64,000 nucleotides of DNA from Asticcacaulis machinosus (GCF_028550435.1 NZ_JAQQKV010000002.1:1054001-1118000), one strand, 5' to 3'. Shown: positions 44,975 through 53,995, counted from the first letter of the stretch. Notes: a model not told the origin generated them from the sequence alone. Numbers and translations are program-made.

Positions 44975-46477
44975 TCACCGAAATGGCGGTTCATCAAACG
45001 CGCGCAGCTTACGTGAATGCAGCCGCGACCCGGCATCGCGCAGGATATCCATCGTCTTGATACCGATGTCGATATGCTCAGAAATCGCCCGCTCATAGAA
45101 ATGGTTGGCCTGACCCGGCAGTTTCAGCTCCCCGTGCAGCGGCTTATCCGACACACACAGCAGCGTGCCGTAAGGCACCCGGAACCGATAGCCTTGGGCT
45201 GCCAGGGTGGCGCTTTCCATATCGATGGCCACCGCACGCGACTGTGAAAAGCGGATGGCGCTTAAGGAATATCGCAGTTCCCAGTTGCGGTCATCGGTGG
45301 TGACGACCGTGCCGGTGCGCAGGCGCCGCTTAAGCTGATCCGGGTTTTCGCCGGTAACTTCGACGCAGGCCTGTTGCAGGGCGACCTGAACCTCGGCAAT
45401 GGCGGGGATGGGGATTTCGACCGGCAGCACATCATCCAGCACATGATCGTCACGCAGGTAAGCGTGGGCCAGCACATAATCGCCGATGCTTTGCGACGGG
45501 CGCAAGCCCCCGCAGTGGCCGATCATCAGCCAGGCTTGCGGGCGGGTCACCGCCAAGTGGTCGGTTATGGTCTTGGCATTCGACGGTCCGACGCCGATAT
45601 TGACCAGTGTAATGCCCTGACGGTTCGGGGCCAGCAGGTGATAGGCTGGCATCTGGTGCTTACGCCACGGCGAATTGGCGATCAGCTCCAGCGGATTTGG
45701 GGTGTCGCGCGTGATCAGCAGGTTGCCGCAGCACGACAGGGCGGTATAGGGGCTGTTCGGATCTTTGAGTTGTTCCAGCGCATATTTGACGAACACATCG
45801 ACATAGCGATGATAGTTGGTCATCAGGATATAGCCCTGAGTGTGTTCCGCCGGGGTGCCGGTATAGTGCTTCAGGCGGGCCAGCGAAAAGTCCGAGCGCA
45901 GGCCGTCAAACAACGACAGCGGGTGCGAACCATCGGCATTGCGGACTTCGTGGCCGTCGGCGACTTCGTTGCCGATCAGGGCCAGTTCGGTCGCCGGGAA
46001 AAATCGCGCCAGATCAACGGCCGAGACGCTGTTGAGATCAAGGTCGGCGCCATCCAGCACATAGGGGTAGGGGATTTCCTGATCCGACAGGCCGACCTCG
46101 ATCGTGATGTCGTAATCCTTTTGCATCAGCGCGATCTGTTCTTCGATGAAGTCGCCGTAAAGGTCAGGGCGGGTGATCGAGCCGGCATAGACGCCGGGGC
46201 GCGAAAAGCGGGCAAAGGCGCGGTTGACGAACGGGTGGCGATGCCCCAGCACCGGCGTATCCTCGTCGTCGTCTTCATCGACGCCGTTCCAGGTCACGAT
46301 AAGTTTGGGGTAACAATAACGGCCCTCGGCGCGCAGAGCCTTTGACGGCTTGGTCTTATTGGCCAGATAGGCCTGAAGGTCGGCCTGTAGCTGCGTCACC
46401 GAAGTCTGATACAGGGTTTTAAGGTGGTTTACGGCGTCATGGGCCGTGGCGTGTGTCGTTATATTTTGTGTTGTCAT
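44975..46477 (-). CDS. amn: AMP nucleosidase
   Basis: A 500-residue enzyme that splits AMP into adenine and ribose 5-phosphate. The N-terminal AMN domain includes SLFDGLRSDFSLARLKHYTG and YILMTNYHRYVDVFV. The C-terminal nucleoside-phosphorylase-like domain has NIGVGPSNAKTITDHL, GHCGGLRPSQSIGDYVLAHA and DMESATLAAQGYRFRVPYG. I chose the ATG at 46477 (MTTQNITTHA) with AGGT upstream; longer starts up to 46609 are not supported. Monocistronic. Confidence 0.95.
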   Translation of the reverse strand: MTTQNITTHATAHDAVNHLKTLYQTSVTQLQADLQAYLANKTKPSKALRAEGRYCYPKLIVTWNGVDEDDDEDTPVLGHRHPFVNRAFARFSRPGVYAGSITRPDLYGDFIEEQIALMQKDYDITIEVGLSDQEIPYPYVLDGADLDLNSVSAVDLARFFPATELALIGNEVADGHEVRNADGSHPLSLFDGLRSDFSLARLKHYTGTPAEHTQGYILMTNYHRYVDVFVKYALEQLKDPNSPYTALSCCGNLLITRDTPNPLELIANSPWRKHQMPAYHLLAPNRQGITLVNIGVGPSNAKTITDHLAVTRPQAWLMIGHCGGLRPSQSIGDYVLAHAYLRDDHVLDDVLPVEIPIPAIAEVQVALQQACVEVTGENPDQLKRRLRTGTVVTTDDRNWELRYSLSAIRFSQSRAVAIDMESATLAAQGYRFRVPYGTLLCVSDKPLHGELKLPGQANHFYERAISEHIDIGIKTMDILRDAGSRLHSRKLRAFDEPPFR

Positions 46478-46713
46478 GGCGATACCTATCATGGACGCCG
46501 GGGTTTTACCAGTGGTTGCCGCCGCGGCATTTTGAGGGAACCTGCCGCATAAACATGACGTCCATATTATGTCTGGAAACGTGATTGCTGCAACTGCGAA
46601 TACAGCCACAGGGAGAATTTTGTTTGCGAGGTCAGTCGGCCTCTGTTACCTCTCACACTGAGCCTGATTCGATACATAAGGTTAGGGGCGGGGCTCAAAG
46701 AGGGGTTAATACC

Positions 46714-47130
46714 ATGAAAAAATTAGTTTTAGTGGCCGCAGCCGGTGCTGCGCTGGCCGCTTTGTCAGGCTGCGCCACCATCACGCGCGGTACCAATGAT
46801 GTGTTCGTCGTTGAAACCGATCCGGTTGGGGCGTCCGTTAAAACATCGCACGGTTATTTCTGTGACGCCACGCCGTGCTCCATCAAAATGCCGCGCAAAT
46901 CTGAGTTCGATGTCACCATCACAAAGGCGGGTTACAAGACCTGGACCGGCCATGTGACCAACAAAATCTCAGGCGGCGGCGGTGCGGCTATGGCGGGCAA
47001 TGTTCTGGTTGGTGGGATCATTGGCGCGGCCGTTGACGGATCGTCAGGGGCCATGAAGGATCTGGTGCCCAATCCCCTGATCGTCAAACTGGAAAAAGAA
47101 GAAACGCCTGCCGTCGCGGCGGTTCAGTAA
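46714..47130 (+). CDS. PEGA-like small lipoprotein
   Basis: A 138-residue lipoprotein. The signal ends AALSGC (Cys20). The mature part has VVETDPVGASVKTSHGYFC and DATPCSIKMPRKSEFDVTITKA, a PEGA-like beta fold often seen in surface or peptidoglycan-near proteins, then a Gly-rich hydrophobic stretch (GGGGAAMAGNVLVGGIIGAA) that could insert in a membrane. RBS AGAGGGG. Function unknown. Its stop abuts the stop of the convergent hydrolase gene. Confidence 0.85.
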   Translation: MKKLVLVAAAGAALAALSGCATITRGTNDVFVVETDPVGASVKTSHGYFCDATPCSIKMPRKSEFDVTITKAGYKTWTGHVTNKISGGGGAAMAGNVLVGGIIGAAVDGSSGAMKDLVPNPLIVKLEKEETPAVAAVQ

Positions 47131-47982
47131 CTAACCGACAGCCATCAGGAACTCAGCCACGTCTTTGCGTACCGGCGCCTTATTACGGAACGGGACAGAA
47201 AAGGCGGCGGCGGTGTCCTGATGGCTGATGTCGTCATAGAGTTTCAGCGTCACGGCATTGCCTGAGGCCCTGAGTTTTTGCGCCATGACTTCGGAATTGC
47301 GCACGCGGGCGATGGTGTCGGCGCGACTGTGGATCAGCAAAAAGCGTGTATCCAACTTACGCACATGGTTGATGGGTTGGGTCTCCCGCGGTCGCGGCCA
47401 TTGCCCAAACGCATTGATGGTCGACTCCACATCATAGGGATAAAAATCATACGGCCCGGCCAGCCCGATCATGGCTTTGATGGCGATATCAGGGATATAT
47501 TGCGGATCAAGCGTTAGCATCATCGCGTTATAGGCCCCCGCCGAATGGCCCATCAGAATCAGTTGTTCAGGATCGCCGCCATGAGTGGCGATGTTCGCAT
47601 GGACATGCCGAACGGCCGCCGCGCTATCGGTCAGGAAATCGGGATAGCGCACTTCCGGCACCAGCCGGTAATCGGGCATGGCGACAACATAGCCTAAGGC
47701 GGCCAGTGATCGCCCCATCCAAGCATAATCGTCCTTCGAGCCGGAATTCCAGCCACCGCCGTAGAAAAACACAATGACGGGAAGGTTTTGGGCTCCTTTT
47801 CGCGGGCCATAAATATCATAGCTGCGGCGCGGGCCGTCGCCATAGGCAATGTCACGCGCCAGACGTTCGCTGTCGCCATCCTTGGGCGTTAAGGTATTGA
47901 ATGCGCTTAAGGTATTGCAGCCGGATAAGGCTGCGGCCAAACCTGATAAGCCTATAAACGATAAGAAGCTACGTTTGTTCAT
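47131..47982 (-). CDS. Secreted alpha/beta hydrolase (carboxylesterase-like)
   Basis: A 283-residue hydrolase. The N-terminal signal contains AAALSGCN, a likely lipoprotein site (Cys22). The oxyanion-hole motif FFYGGGWNSGSKDDYAWMG is the HSL/BD-FAE-like type with Tyr in place of His. The nucleophile is in MGHSAGAYNAMML, and the acid and base are probably in LIHSRADTIA and DISHQDTAA. It probably hydrolyses small esters in the envelope; the substrate is unknown. Confidence 0.88.
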   Translation of the reverse strand: MNKRSFLSFIGLSGLAAALSGCNTLSAFNTLTPKDGDSERLARDIAYGDGPRRSYDIYGPRKGAQNLPVIVFFYGGGWNSGSKDDYAWMGRSLAALGYVVAMPDYRLVPEVRYPDFLTDSAAAVRHVHANIATHGGDPEQLILMGHSAGAYNAMMLTLDPQYIPDIAIKAMIGLAGPYDFYPYDVESTINAFGQWPRPRETQPINHVRKLDTRFLLIHSRADTIARVRNSEVMAQKLRASGNAVTLKLYDDISHQDTAAAFSVPFRNKAPVRKDVAEFLMAVG

Positions 47983-48014
47983 ATGTCGCTTACGTGCCGG
48001 GCGGTGATTTGGAT

Positions 48015-48179
48015 TTACTGCAGATGCGGCTTGACCGGTTCCGGCTCATGCAGATGGGGTTCGGCCTCATCTTCGGGTGTGTAGAGCGGATAAAACAAGC
48101 CAAAGCTTGCGGCCATATCACTCAAAGGGGCGGCAAGATCGCTTAAGGACAGACTAGTGATAAAGGTCAGGTTGGTCAT
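48015..48179 (-). CDS. Possible small protein, unrecognised
   Basis: A 54-codon frame starting MTNLTFITSLSLSDLAAPLS and ending in a His/Glu/Pro-rich tail (EPHLHEPEPVKPHLQ). There is no good ribosome site, and no family that I recognise. It lies in the divergent gap between the hydrolase and a small membrane protein. The frame is open and compositionally plausible, but could be chance. Confidence 0.3.
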   Translation of the reverse strand: MTNLTFITSLSLSDLAAPLSDMAASFGLFYPLYTPEDEAEPHLHEPEPVKPHLQ

Positions 48180-48320
48180 GGCGAACACGCTTGATGAAAA
48201 TGCGGGCTGTCTGGCCACGCTATGTCCGTAAGCATAAGAAAGCGATGCGAAGCTATAGGCATGATAGGGCTTTGCGTGACCGCGATTGCCCTATATGACG
48301 CACAGTCACGGAGGATGGTC

Positions 48321-48581
48321 ATGAAAGAACTTGGTCAGGCATTGTGGCATTCGCTGACGGTGATATCGGCGACGCTGTTTTGGCTGTTGAGCCTGATCTA
48401 TGTGTTTGTCGCCTTCACGTCGTTTGGGTTCAATGCAGGTCTGTCGTTTCAGCTTTTGGGGCTGGTGCTGGCACTACATGTGGCGCGTGCCCTGCTGACC
48501 CCGCGCTTTGCCTCCGTCAAGGTCGGCTATGTGATCGGCGCGGCGGTATTGTTTGGGCTGATGCTATTTTCGCAGGGGTAG
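48321..48581 (+). CDS. Small inner-membrane protein
   Basis: 86 residues starting MKELGQALWHSLTVISATLF, with three hydrophobic segments (about 12-33, 38-55, 65-84). CGGAGGA lies 6-8 bases before this ATG, which decides the start against the longer open frame from 48222. No family recognised. It is followed directly by a CCTCCCC hairpin that separates it from nrdB. Confidence 0.65.
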   Translation: MKELGQALWHSLTVISATLFWLLSLIYVFVAFTSFGFNAGLSFQLLGLVLALHVARALLTPRFASVKVGYVIGAAVLFGLMLFSQG

Positions 48582-48584
48582 CTT

Positions 48585-48614
48585 TTTCCTCCCCTTTGAA
48601 GATAGGGGAGGAAA
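48585..48614. terminator. CTCCCC hairpin acting as a terminator between convergent genes
   Basis: TTTCCTCCCCT pairs with AGGGGAGGAAA. Read leftward it is followed by AAGC after a short A/T-rich edge; read rightward by GAGAA. It sits a few bases after nrdB's stop (minus) and after the small membrane protein's stop (plus). It shares its core with the palindromic elements at 39904 and 43065. Confidence 0.6.
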
Positions 48615-48619
48615 GAGAA

Positions 48620-49666
48620 TTAGTTCGTGCCCAGCGTGGCGTCGGAGCGTTTTTTCATCAACTGATCAAACGCGCCCCAGACCCCTTCGCCGCCGGTCCA
48701 CTGACCCTTGGTGGCGGCCTTTGAATATTCCGTGGCGCGGGCCTCAAAGAAGTTGGCGTGTTCAACGCCCGACAGCAGAACCTGCAACCACGGCAGAGGG
48801 TTTTCCTTGACGCCGTAGACTTCCGGCAGTTCCAACTGACGCAGGCGCCAGTCGGCAATGTAGCGGATATATTGCTTGATATCGTTCGGCGTCATGCCTT
48901 CGACCGGGCCCATCTCGAACGCCAGATCGATGAAGTTGTCTTCCATCATCACCACGTTCTTACAGCAATCGACGATATCATCGGCCACAGCCTTGGTGAC
49001 AGCACCCGTTTCCTTGTTGAAGGCGTGATAAAGCTTGATGATGCCTTCGCAGTGCAGGCTCTCATCGCGCACCGACCACGACACGATCTGGCCCATGCCC
49101 TTCATCTTGTTGAAGCGCGGGAAGTTCATCAGCATGGCGAACGACGCAAACAGTTGCAGCCCTTCGGTAAAGCCGCCGAACATGGCGAGCGTCCGGGCAA
49201 TATCGGCATTGCTGTCGACGCCGAATTTCTGCATGAAATCGTGCTTATCGCGCATGGCCTGATACTGCATAAACGCGCCGAATTCCGACTCCGGCATGCC
49301 GATGGTTTCCAGCAACAGCGCATAGGCGGCGATATGGACGGTTTCCATATTACCGAACGCGGCCAGCATCATCTTGATTTCGGTCGGCTTAAAGACGCGC
49401 GCGTATTTTTCCATGTAGTTGTCCTGCACCTCAATGTCGGATTGGGTGAAGAACCGGAAAATCTGGGTCAGCAGGTTGCGTTCATTGTCATTGAGCTTGG
49501 CGGCCCAGTCCTTACAGTCCTCGCCCAGCGGCACTTCTTCGGGCAGCCAGTGCACCTGCTGCTGCTTTTGCCAGTAATCAAACGCCCAGGGGTAACGGAA
49601 CGGCTTATAGGCACCCGACGGGGTAAGCAGGCCAGGCAAGGAAGAAGCAGACGTGATGAGGCTCAT
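48620..49666 (-). CDS. nrdB: Ribonucleoside-diphosphate reductase, beta subunit (class Ia)
   Basis: A 348-residue radical-generating subunit. The radical tyrosine follows the metal ligands in ETVHIAAYALLLETIG; further ligands are the Asp in TQSDIEVQDNY, a Glu in the FGGFTEGLQLFASFAM region, and the Glu/His in SWSVRDESLHCEGI. It supplies the tyrosyl radical to NrdA. Unlike in many bacteria, it is not next to nrdA, which lies 17 kb away on the other strand. Two NrdR-like boxes lie upstream at the usual 31-base spacing. Confidence 0.96.
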   Translation of the reverse strand: MSLITSASSLPGLLTPSGAYKPFRYPWAFDYWQKQQQVHWLPEEVPLGEDCKDWAAKLNDNERNLLTQIFRFFTQSDIEVQDNYMEKYARVFKPTEIKMMLAAFGNMETVHIAAYALLLETIGMPESEFGAFMQYQAMRDKHDFMQKFGVDSNADIARTLAMFGGFTEGLQLFASFAMLMNFPRFNKMKGMGQIVSWSVRDESLHCEGIIKLYHAFNKETGAVTKAVADDIVDCCKNVVMMEDNFIDLAFEMGPVEGMTPNDIKQYIRYIADWRLRQLELPEVYGVKENPLPWLQVLLSGVEHANFFEARATEYSKAATKGQWTGGEGVWGAFDQLMKKRSDATLGTN

Positions 49667-49714
49667 GAACTATATCCCGAATCGTAAGCGACGCGATTGA
49701 ACTGTCGCCTATAT

Positions 49715-49759
49715 CACCACAGTTTGTGGTTAAGGCTAGGTTAATATCTACATATTGTG
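49715..49759 (-). promoter_or_regulatory. Pair of NrdR-box-like sites upstream of nrdB
   Basis: Read on the minus strand, CACAATATGTAGAT (49759-49746) and CACAAACTGTGGTG (49728-49715) begin exactly 31 bases apart, the phase typical of paired NrdR boxes. Both start with the CACA half-site; the right halves are imperfect. They lie about 50-95 bases before the nrdB start, in a 237-base gap with nothing else recognisable. Confidence 0.55.
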
Positions 49760-49903
49760 TGTGTTTGTCGGTCTGGTTTGGGGATAATTTTATCCGCCGT
49801 GATCATGCGGACTCATTAAGCACGCAGATCAATTCGGCTACTCGTTAACACGGTTGATCACGGTGCGCATCCGGATTTTTTGGGCTGTGACAATAAATCT
49901 GGA

Positions 49904-50713
49904 TTAACTGCCGGCCTTGAGGGCTTCCCACGTTCTGGTGTTGGCAGGGCCGTTCAGGCTGTGGTGCAACCAGACCAGATTGGCATCGGCGACGGCGGGC
50001 GGCAGGTCGCGGCGCAGCAGGGCCTCAGCCTCGGTCATCTTGCCCTCAAGGCCTAAGATCAGCGCCAGATTTTGACGCATGGCCAAGGTCGCCGTCGGCT
50101 GTGCCACGGCGCGGCGGAGCAGGGCTTCGGCCTCAGGCAACTTACCTGCCGATGCGGCCGATATGGCCTTATTGGTGAGGACGGTCGCATTTTCCGGTGA
50201 TAACTTAAGCGCCTTATCCCATGCGGTTTGCGCCTCAGCACCCCGTTTGGACTGATCATAGGCGACCCCGATCAGCGACCAGTTTTGCCAGTCGTTCGGT
50301 TTCAGCTTCAGTGCCTGATCCAGCGGTTCAATGGCGTAAAAGCCGTTGCCACTGGCAATATGAGCACGAGCGGCGGCGGTCAGGGCCTCGACATTATTCG
50401 GCGCAAACAACAAAACGCGGTGGGCGACATCGGCGGCCTCATCGAACCGGCCAAGGGCACGTAAAGACTGGCTGAGGTCAATACCGGCCTGGGCATCGGT
50501 CGGGCTGCGGTCAAAGGCACGGGCGAAATAGGCCGACCGGGCCAGAGGATCGGCGCGCAGGGCCTCCTCACGATTGACCGGCAGAACCGCCTTATTGGCG
50601 GGAGCAGCGGCGGGCGCCTCGGCTTTTTTCTGACCAAACGGAAAGGCTTGGGCGGCGGGCGATATCACCATCAACGCGGCGGCGGTGATGATGGCGGATT
50701 TGAGTAAGGCCAT
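49904..50713 (-). CDS. TadD-like tetratricopeptide repeat protein
   Basis: 269 residues: a signal peptide (to about AAQAF, residue 23), an Ala/Lys/Pro linker, then about four TPR units (for example GRFDEAADVAHRVLLFAPNN, GFYAIEPLDQALKLKPND, GAEAQTAWDKALKLSPENA, GKLPEAEALLRRAVA). The C-terminal AMRQNLALILGLEGKMTEAE and RRDLPPAVADANL resemble TadD of Tad pilus systems. It lies 7 kb from the pilus locus, so the pilus role is inference; a general periplasmic TPR role is possible. The start at 50713 is chosen because it gives a clean signal peptide. Confidence 0.8.
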   Translation of the reverse strand: MALLKSAIITAAALMVISPAAQAFPFGQKKAEAPAAAPANKAVLPVNREEALRADPLARSAYFARAFDRSPTDAQAGIDLSQSLRALGRFDEAADVAHRVLLFAPNNVEALTAAARAHIASGNGFYAIEPLDQALKLKPNDWQNWSLIGVAYDQSKRGAEAQTAWDKALKLSPENATVLTNKAISAASAGKLPEAEALLRRAVAQPTATLAMRQNLALILGLEGKMTEAEALLRRDLPPAVADANLVWLHHSLNGPANTRTWEALKAGS

Positions 50714-50821
50714 GCGCAAGGTTCCGATATGACTCAAAAAGAGCGGCGGCGTTAAGATTTCAGTGACAGCGATGAAGATAGGGTTAAAACCGTTAAAACT
50801 GCGCAAACCTGAGACCCGAAA

Positions 50822-52246
50822 ATGGCCAAGCCGCTGAAATCCACGTCAAATGCCTCTGGCAAGTCCGCCCCCGATCATCTGATCATTGCGGTGTTTGAGG
50901 ATGAACTGGCGGCCCGACTGTCAGAAACGTCCCCGGCGACACGCGCCTATGCCAGTGCGCGCGCCTTTACGGCCCGTGCGGGCACTTTGATTTTACTGCC
51001 GGAAGGCAAGGGGGTGACGGCCTGGTATGGCCTTGGGGCGCGTAAGGCCTATAACCCGATGCTGTTTCGTGCTCTGCCGCCGCAACTGCCCAAGGGGAAC
51101 TGGGTGCTGAAGGCCGATGCCGGCCTTGATCGCTGCGCTATCCATGCGGCGTGGGGCATGGGGGTTTACGGTTTTGACCGCTATAAGGGCGAGGGCGGCA
51201 AAAACCAGAGAGGTGAGGTCAAACTCGACACCGCCGATCTGACGCCGGCGCAGATCGGGGCCGTGGGCCATGAGGTGGCCGCCCATAATCTGGCGCGTGA
51301 TCTGATCAATACCCCGGCACAGGATATGGGGCCTGCCGAGCTTGAGGCCGCCGCCCGTGCGGTGGCGGATGAGTGTGGCGCCGAGATTGCCGTTATTACC
51401 GGCGATGAATTGCTGGCGCAAAACTATCCGGCGATCCATGCGGTCGGTCGGGCAGCGCCTGAGTCTCGTGCGCCACGCTTTATCGAGATCACCTGGTCGC
51501 CTATCGGCAGCGAGGGCCTGCCGATCCCAACAGTGGCCCTGGTGGGCAAGGGCATTACCTTTGATACCGGCGGGCTGAATATGAAGGGCGGGGCCGGTAT
51601 GGCCCTAATGAAAAAGGATATGGGTGGTGCCGCGCATGTGCTGGCGCTGGGGCGCTGGATCATGGCGACCAACCTGCCGGTAAAGCTGTCGATATTGTTA
51701 TGTGTCGCGGAAAATTCGATCGGCGGGGAGGCTTTCCGGCCGGGTGATGTGCTGTCTTCGCGGGCAGGGCTGACGATTGAGGTTGGCAATACCGATGCCG
51801 AAGGACGGCTGGTGCTGGCTGATGGTCTGGCGCGCGCCTCTGAGATCAATCCTGATCTGACGCTCGATTTTGCGACGCTGACCGGTGCGGCGCGGGTAGC
51901 ACTCGGCCCGGAAGTCGTGCCGTTCTATTGCGATGACGAAGAGATTGTCCGCCGTTTGGAAATCGCCAGCCTGTCCGAACATGACCCTCTGTGGCGGATG
52001 CCGCTGTGGGCGGGATATAAGGACGCGCTGGAATCTGACATTGCCGATATTCGCAATGACCCGCAAGGCTGGGCGCAGGCCGGATCGGTGACGGCGGCCC
52101 TGTTCCTGCAACGCTTTGCCCCCACAACCGGCGTGTGGGCGCATTTTGATATCTATGGCTGGAACCCGCGCGGGGTGCCGGGCTATCCGGCGGGGGCCGC
52201 GGCCCATACTCTGCGGGCGGTGTATCGTCTTATCAAAGGGTTATAA
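50822..52246 (+). CDS. Leucyl aminopeptidase family (M17) metallopeptidase
   Basis: A 474-residue cytosol aminopeptidase. The catalytic domain has VGKGITFDTGGLNMKGGAGM with the Lys and Asp metal/catalytic residues, MKKDMGGAAHVLAL, and the signature NTDAEGRLVLADGLA. The N-terminal half is more variable, as in the PepA/PepB family. It trims N-terminal residues from peptides in the cytoplasm. The 3' end overlaps a 20-bp perfect palindrome (52234-52253) that includes the stop codon. Confidence 0.94.
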   Translation: MAKPLKSTSNASGKSAPDHLIIAVFEDELAARLSETSPATRAYASARAFTARAGTLILLPEGKGVTAWYGLGARKAYNPMLFRALPPQLPKGNWVLKADAGLDRCAIHAAWGMGVYGFDRYKGEGGKNQRGEVKLDTADLTPAQIGAVGHEVAAHNLARDLINTPAQDMGPAELEAAARAVADECGAEIAVITGDELLAQNYPAIHAVGRAAPESRAPRFIEITWSPIGSEGLPIPTVALVGKGITFDTGGLNMKGGAGMALMKKDMGGAAHVLALGRWIMATNLPVKLSILLCVAENSIGGEAFRPGDVLSSRAGLTIEVGNTDAEGRLVLADGLARASEINPDLTLDFATLTGAARVALGPEVVPFYCDDEEIVRRLEIASLSEHDPLWRMPLWAGYKDALESDIADIRNDPQGWAQAGSVTAALFLQRFAPTTGVWAHFDIYGWNPRGVPGYPAGAAAHTLRAVYRLIKGL

Positions 52247-52329
52247 CCCTTTGGCGGTGAACACTAAAAATTAAGGCTGGCTGTTAACGGGGTTTTCGTA
52301 TCCTTTGTGTAGGATCGGGTTTGACTAAA

Positions 52330-52373
52330 GCATTTTCAGAAGAAGTGGACACCGTTTCTTCGCCCGAAAATGC
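52330..52373. repeat. Intergenic palindromic repeat of the GTGGACACCG type
   Basis: GCATTTTC (52330-52337) pairs with GAAAATGC (52366-52373), and GAAG with CTTC inside, around GTGGACACCG. I recall very similar repeats between genes in many alphaproteobacteria. It lies between the aminopeptidase and the NlpC/P60 gene, 40 bases before the latter's start. Confidence 0.7.
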
Positions 52374-52415
52374 GTAACGAAAACTAGTATTCCGTACAGA
52401 AGGTTTGGACGCTTT

Positions 52416-53282
52416 ATGGCGCATGAACGTGACCCCCGATTTGATCCGCGTCTCACCCCCTATAAGGACGGTGTGGCCGAGATTGCCTTGCAAGGCGTCA
52501 TTACGGCGGCGCGCTATGTGGTGGGTGAGCTTCTGACCTGTAATGTCACCTCGGCCGCCATGTCGGATGAGCCGGGTGCCCATGCCGAACAGTCGAGCCA
52601 ACTCCTGTTTGGTGAGCGCTTCAAGGTCATTGAGCGCAAGCATGACTATGTCTGGGGCCAATCAATGCGCGACGGCTACGTCGGTTATGTCCATGCGGGA
52701 GCCTTCACGCCGGACTGGCATTTGCCGACCCATTTTGTCTCGACCCTGCGCACCTTTGTATTTGCCGATACCTCGATCAAATCGCCGATCAAAAAGATCC
52801 TGAGCCTAAATTCGTTGGTCAGCGTGACGCGCGAAGAGGGCCGGTTTTCGTTCATCAACGATCTGGGCTGGGTCTATACAGCCCACCTGAGCGGCTTTGA
52901 CCGTTTTGCAGGCGATTATGTCGAGGTGGCCGAAACCTTCCTTCACGCGCCCTATCAGTGGGGTGGCCGCGAAAGTATCGGGGTTGATTGTTCGGGGCTG
53001 GTGCAGCAGGCGCTTTATGCCACGGGCCGGTCGTGCCCGCGCGATACCTATATGCAGGCGGCAGAACTGGGCGACGTGATTGAGATCGGCGCTGATTTTA
53101 GCGGTCTGCAACGCGGCGATCTGGTCTTCTGGAAAGGCCATGTGGCGATTATGATGGATGCCGATACCATCATCCACGCCAACGCCTTTCACATGAAAAC
53201 GGCGATTGAACCGTTGAAAGAGGCCGTGGCGCGCATTGAGGCCAGCGGCAACGGCCTGCCGACGGTTTTCCGCCGCCCTTAA
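52416..53282 (+). CDS. C40 (NlpC/P60) peptidase with SH3-like domains
   Basis: 288 residues without a clear signal peptide. The N-terminal half has bacterial SH3-like repeats (about 40-150). The C-terminal NlpC/P60 domain has the catalytic cysteine in GVDCSGLVQQAL, the histidine in FWKGHVAIMMD, and a following His in TIIHANAFHM. It fits gamma-D-glutamyl-L-diamino acid peptidases that cut peptidoglycan stem peptides, here probably in the cytoplasm or recycled muropeptides. It ends at a two-way terminator. Confidence 0.9.
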   Translation: MAHERDPRFDPRLTPYKDGVAEIALQGVITAARYVVGELLTCNVTSAAMSDEPGAHAEQSSQLLFGERFKVIERKHDYVWGQSMRDGYVGYVHAGAFTPDWHLPTHFVSTLRTFVFADTSIKSPIKKILSLNSLVSVTREEGRFSFINDLGWVYTAHLSGFDRFAGDYVEVAETFLHAPYQWGGRESIGVDCSGLVQQALYATGRSCPRDTYMQAAELGDVIEIGADFSGLQRGDLVFWKGHVAIMMDADTIIHANAFHMKTAIEPLKEAVARIEASGNGLPTVFRRP

Positions 53283-53299
53283 AGAAGTAACCACGCATC

Positions 53300-53335
53300 A
53301 AAAAAAGCCCTGCGAAATAAATCGCAGGGCTTTTC
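53300..53335. terminator. Bidirectional terminator
   Basis: AAAAAAGCCCTGCGA pairs with TCGCAGGGCTTTT around an AATAAA loop. It serves the plus-strand peptidase and the minus-strand cytochrome gene, which converge here. Confidence 0.92.
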
Positions 53336-53353
53336 TGTTTTGGTTGTTTGAAT

Positions 53354-53995
53354 TTAGTGGGCTGCGGGAGCCGCTGCTGGCGCTGCGGCAGGGGCCGCTT
53401 CGCCGGCTGCCGGAGCAGCGGTTGTGGCCGCACCCGGTTGACGGGCCGGATCGGGCGCAGGCACCGCATAACCTGCAGAGCCATGAGTCTTAAGCCAGGC
53501 GATCAGGTTGACGCGGTCTTCAGGTTTTTTGATGCCGGCAAAGGCCATCTTGGTGCCCTTGACCCACTTACCCGGTGCGCCGAGGAAGTGATAAAGCTCA
53601 TCATAGGTCCAGTTTGGCGCTGGGGCTGCGTGAGCCTTCATGGCGTCCGAATAGGCAAAACCGGCATGGCCCGCCGTGGGACGGCCGACAATGCCGTTCA
53701 GGCCGGGGCCGGTACCATTCGCATCAGTAACCTGGTGGCACGACGTACATTTTTTGAACTGGGCTTCGCCAGCGGCCAGATCAGCCGTCGCCAGAACCGT
53801 ACCCCAATCGGGCAGGATTTCAGGGCCGGCAGCCTCGCCACCTTCGGCGACTTCGGCGACTTCGATCAGGTAGCCCGGCTTTTCAGGCTTTTCGGTGTGG
53901 TAGATCATGTCGGCGCCGATGCGCACGCCCATAATGGCAAGGGCCGTGGCCAGGCCCGCGCCCATAATCATATTCAGTTTAAGGTCACCGCTCAT
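53354..53995 (-). CDS. Membrane-anchored c-type cytochrome (CycM-like)
   Basis: 213 residues. An N-terminal uncleaved helix (about 8-25) anchors it. The haem site is CTSCH (about residues 83-87), and the axial methionine is in KGTKMAFAGIKK; GPGLNGIVGRPTAGHAGFAY is typical of class I cytochromes c552/CycM that carry electrons to cytochrome oxidase. The last about 35 residues are an Ala/Pro tail (APAAAPAAAPAAH). Its haem would be attached by the Ccm system encoded at the start of this window. Confidence 0.93.
   Translation of the reverse strand: MSGDLKLNMIMGAGLATALAIMGVRIGADMIYHTEKPEKPGYLIEVAEVAEGGEAAGPEILPDWGTVLATADLAAGEAQFKKCTSCHQVTDANGTGPGLNGIVGRPTAGHAGFAYSDAMKAHAAPAPNWTYDELYHFLGAPGKWVKGTKMAFAGIKKPEDRVNLIAWLKTHGSAGYAVPAPDPARQPGAATTAAPAAGEAAPAAAPAAAPAAH

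Noticed and set aside
45374-46345. 323-codon open frame on the plus strand opposite amn
   Set aside because: Antisense shadow of the AMP nucleosidase gene; the minus-strand product has clear family motifs.
48758-49687. 309-codon open frame on the plus strand opposite nrdB
   Set aside because: Antisense shadow; nrdB has all metal ligands and the radical tyrosine.
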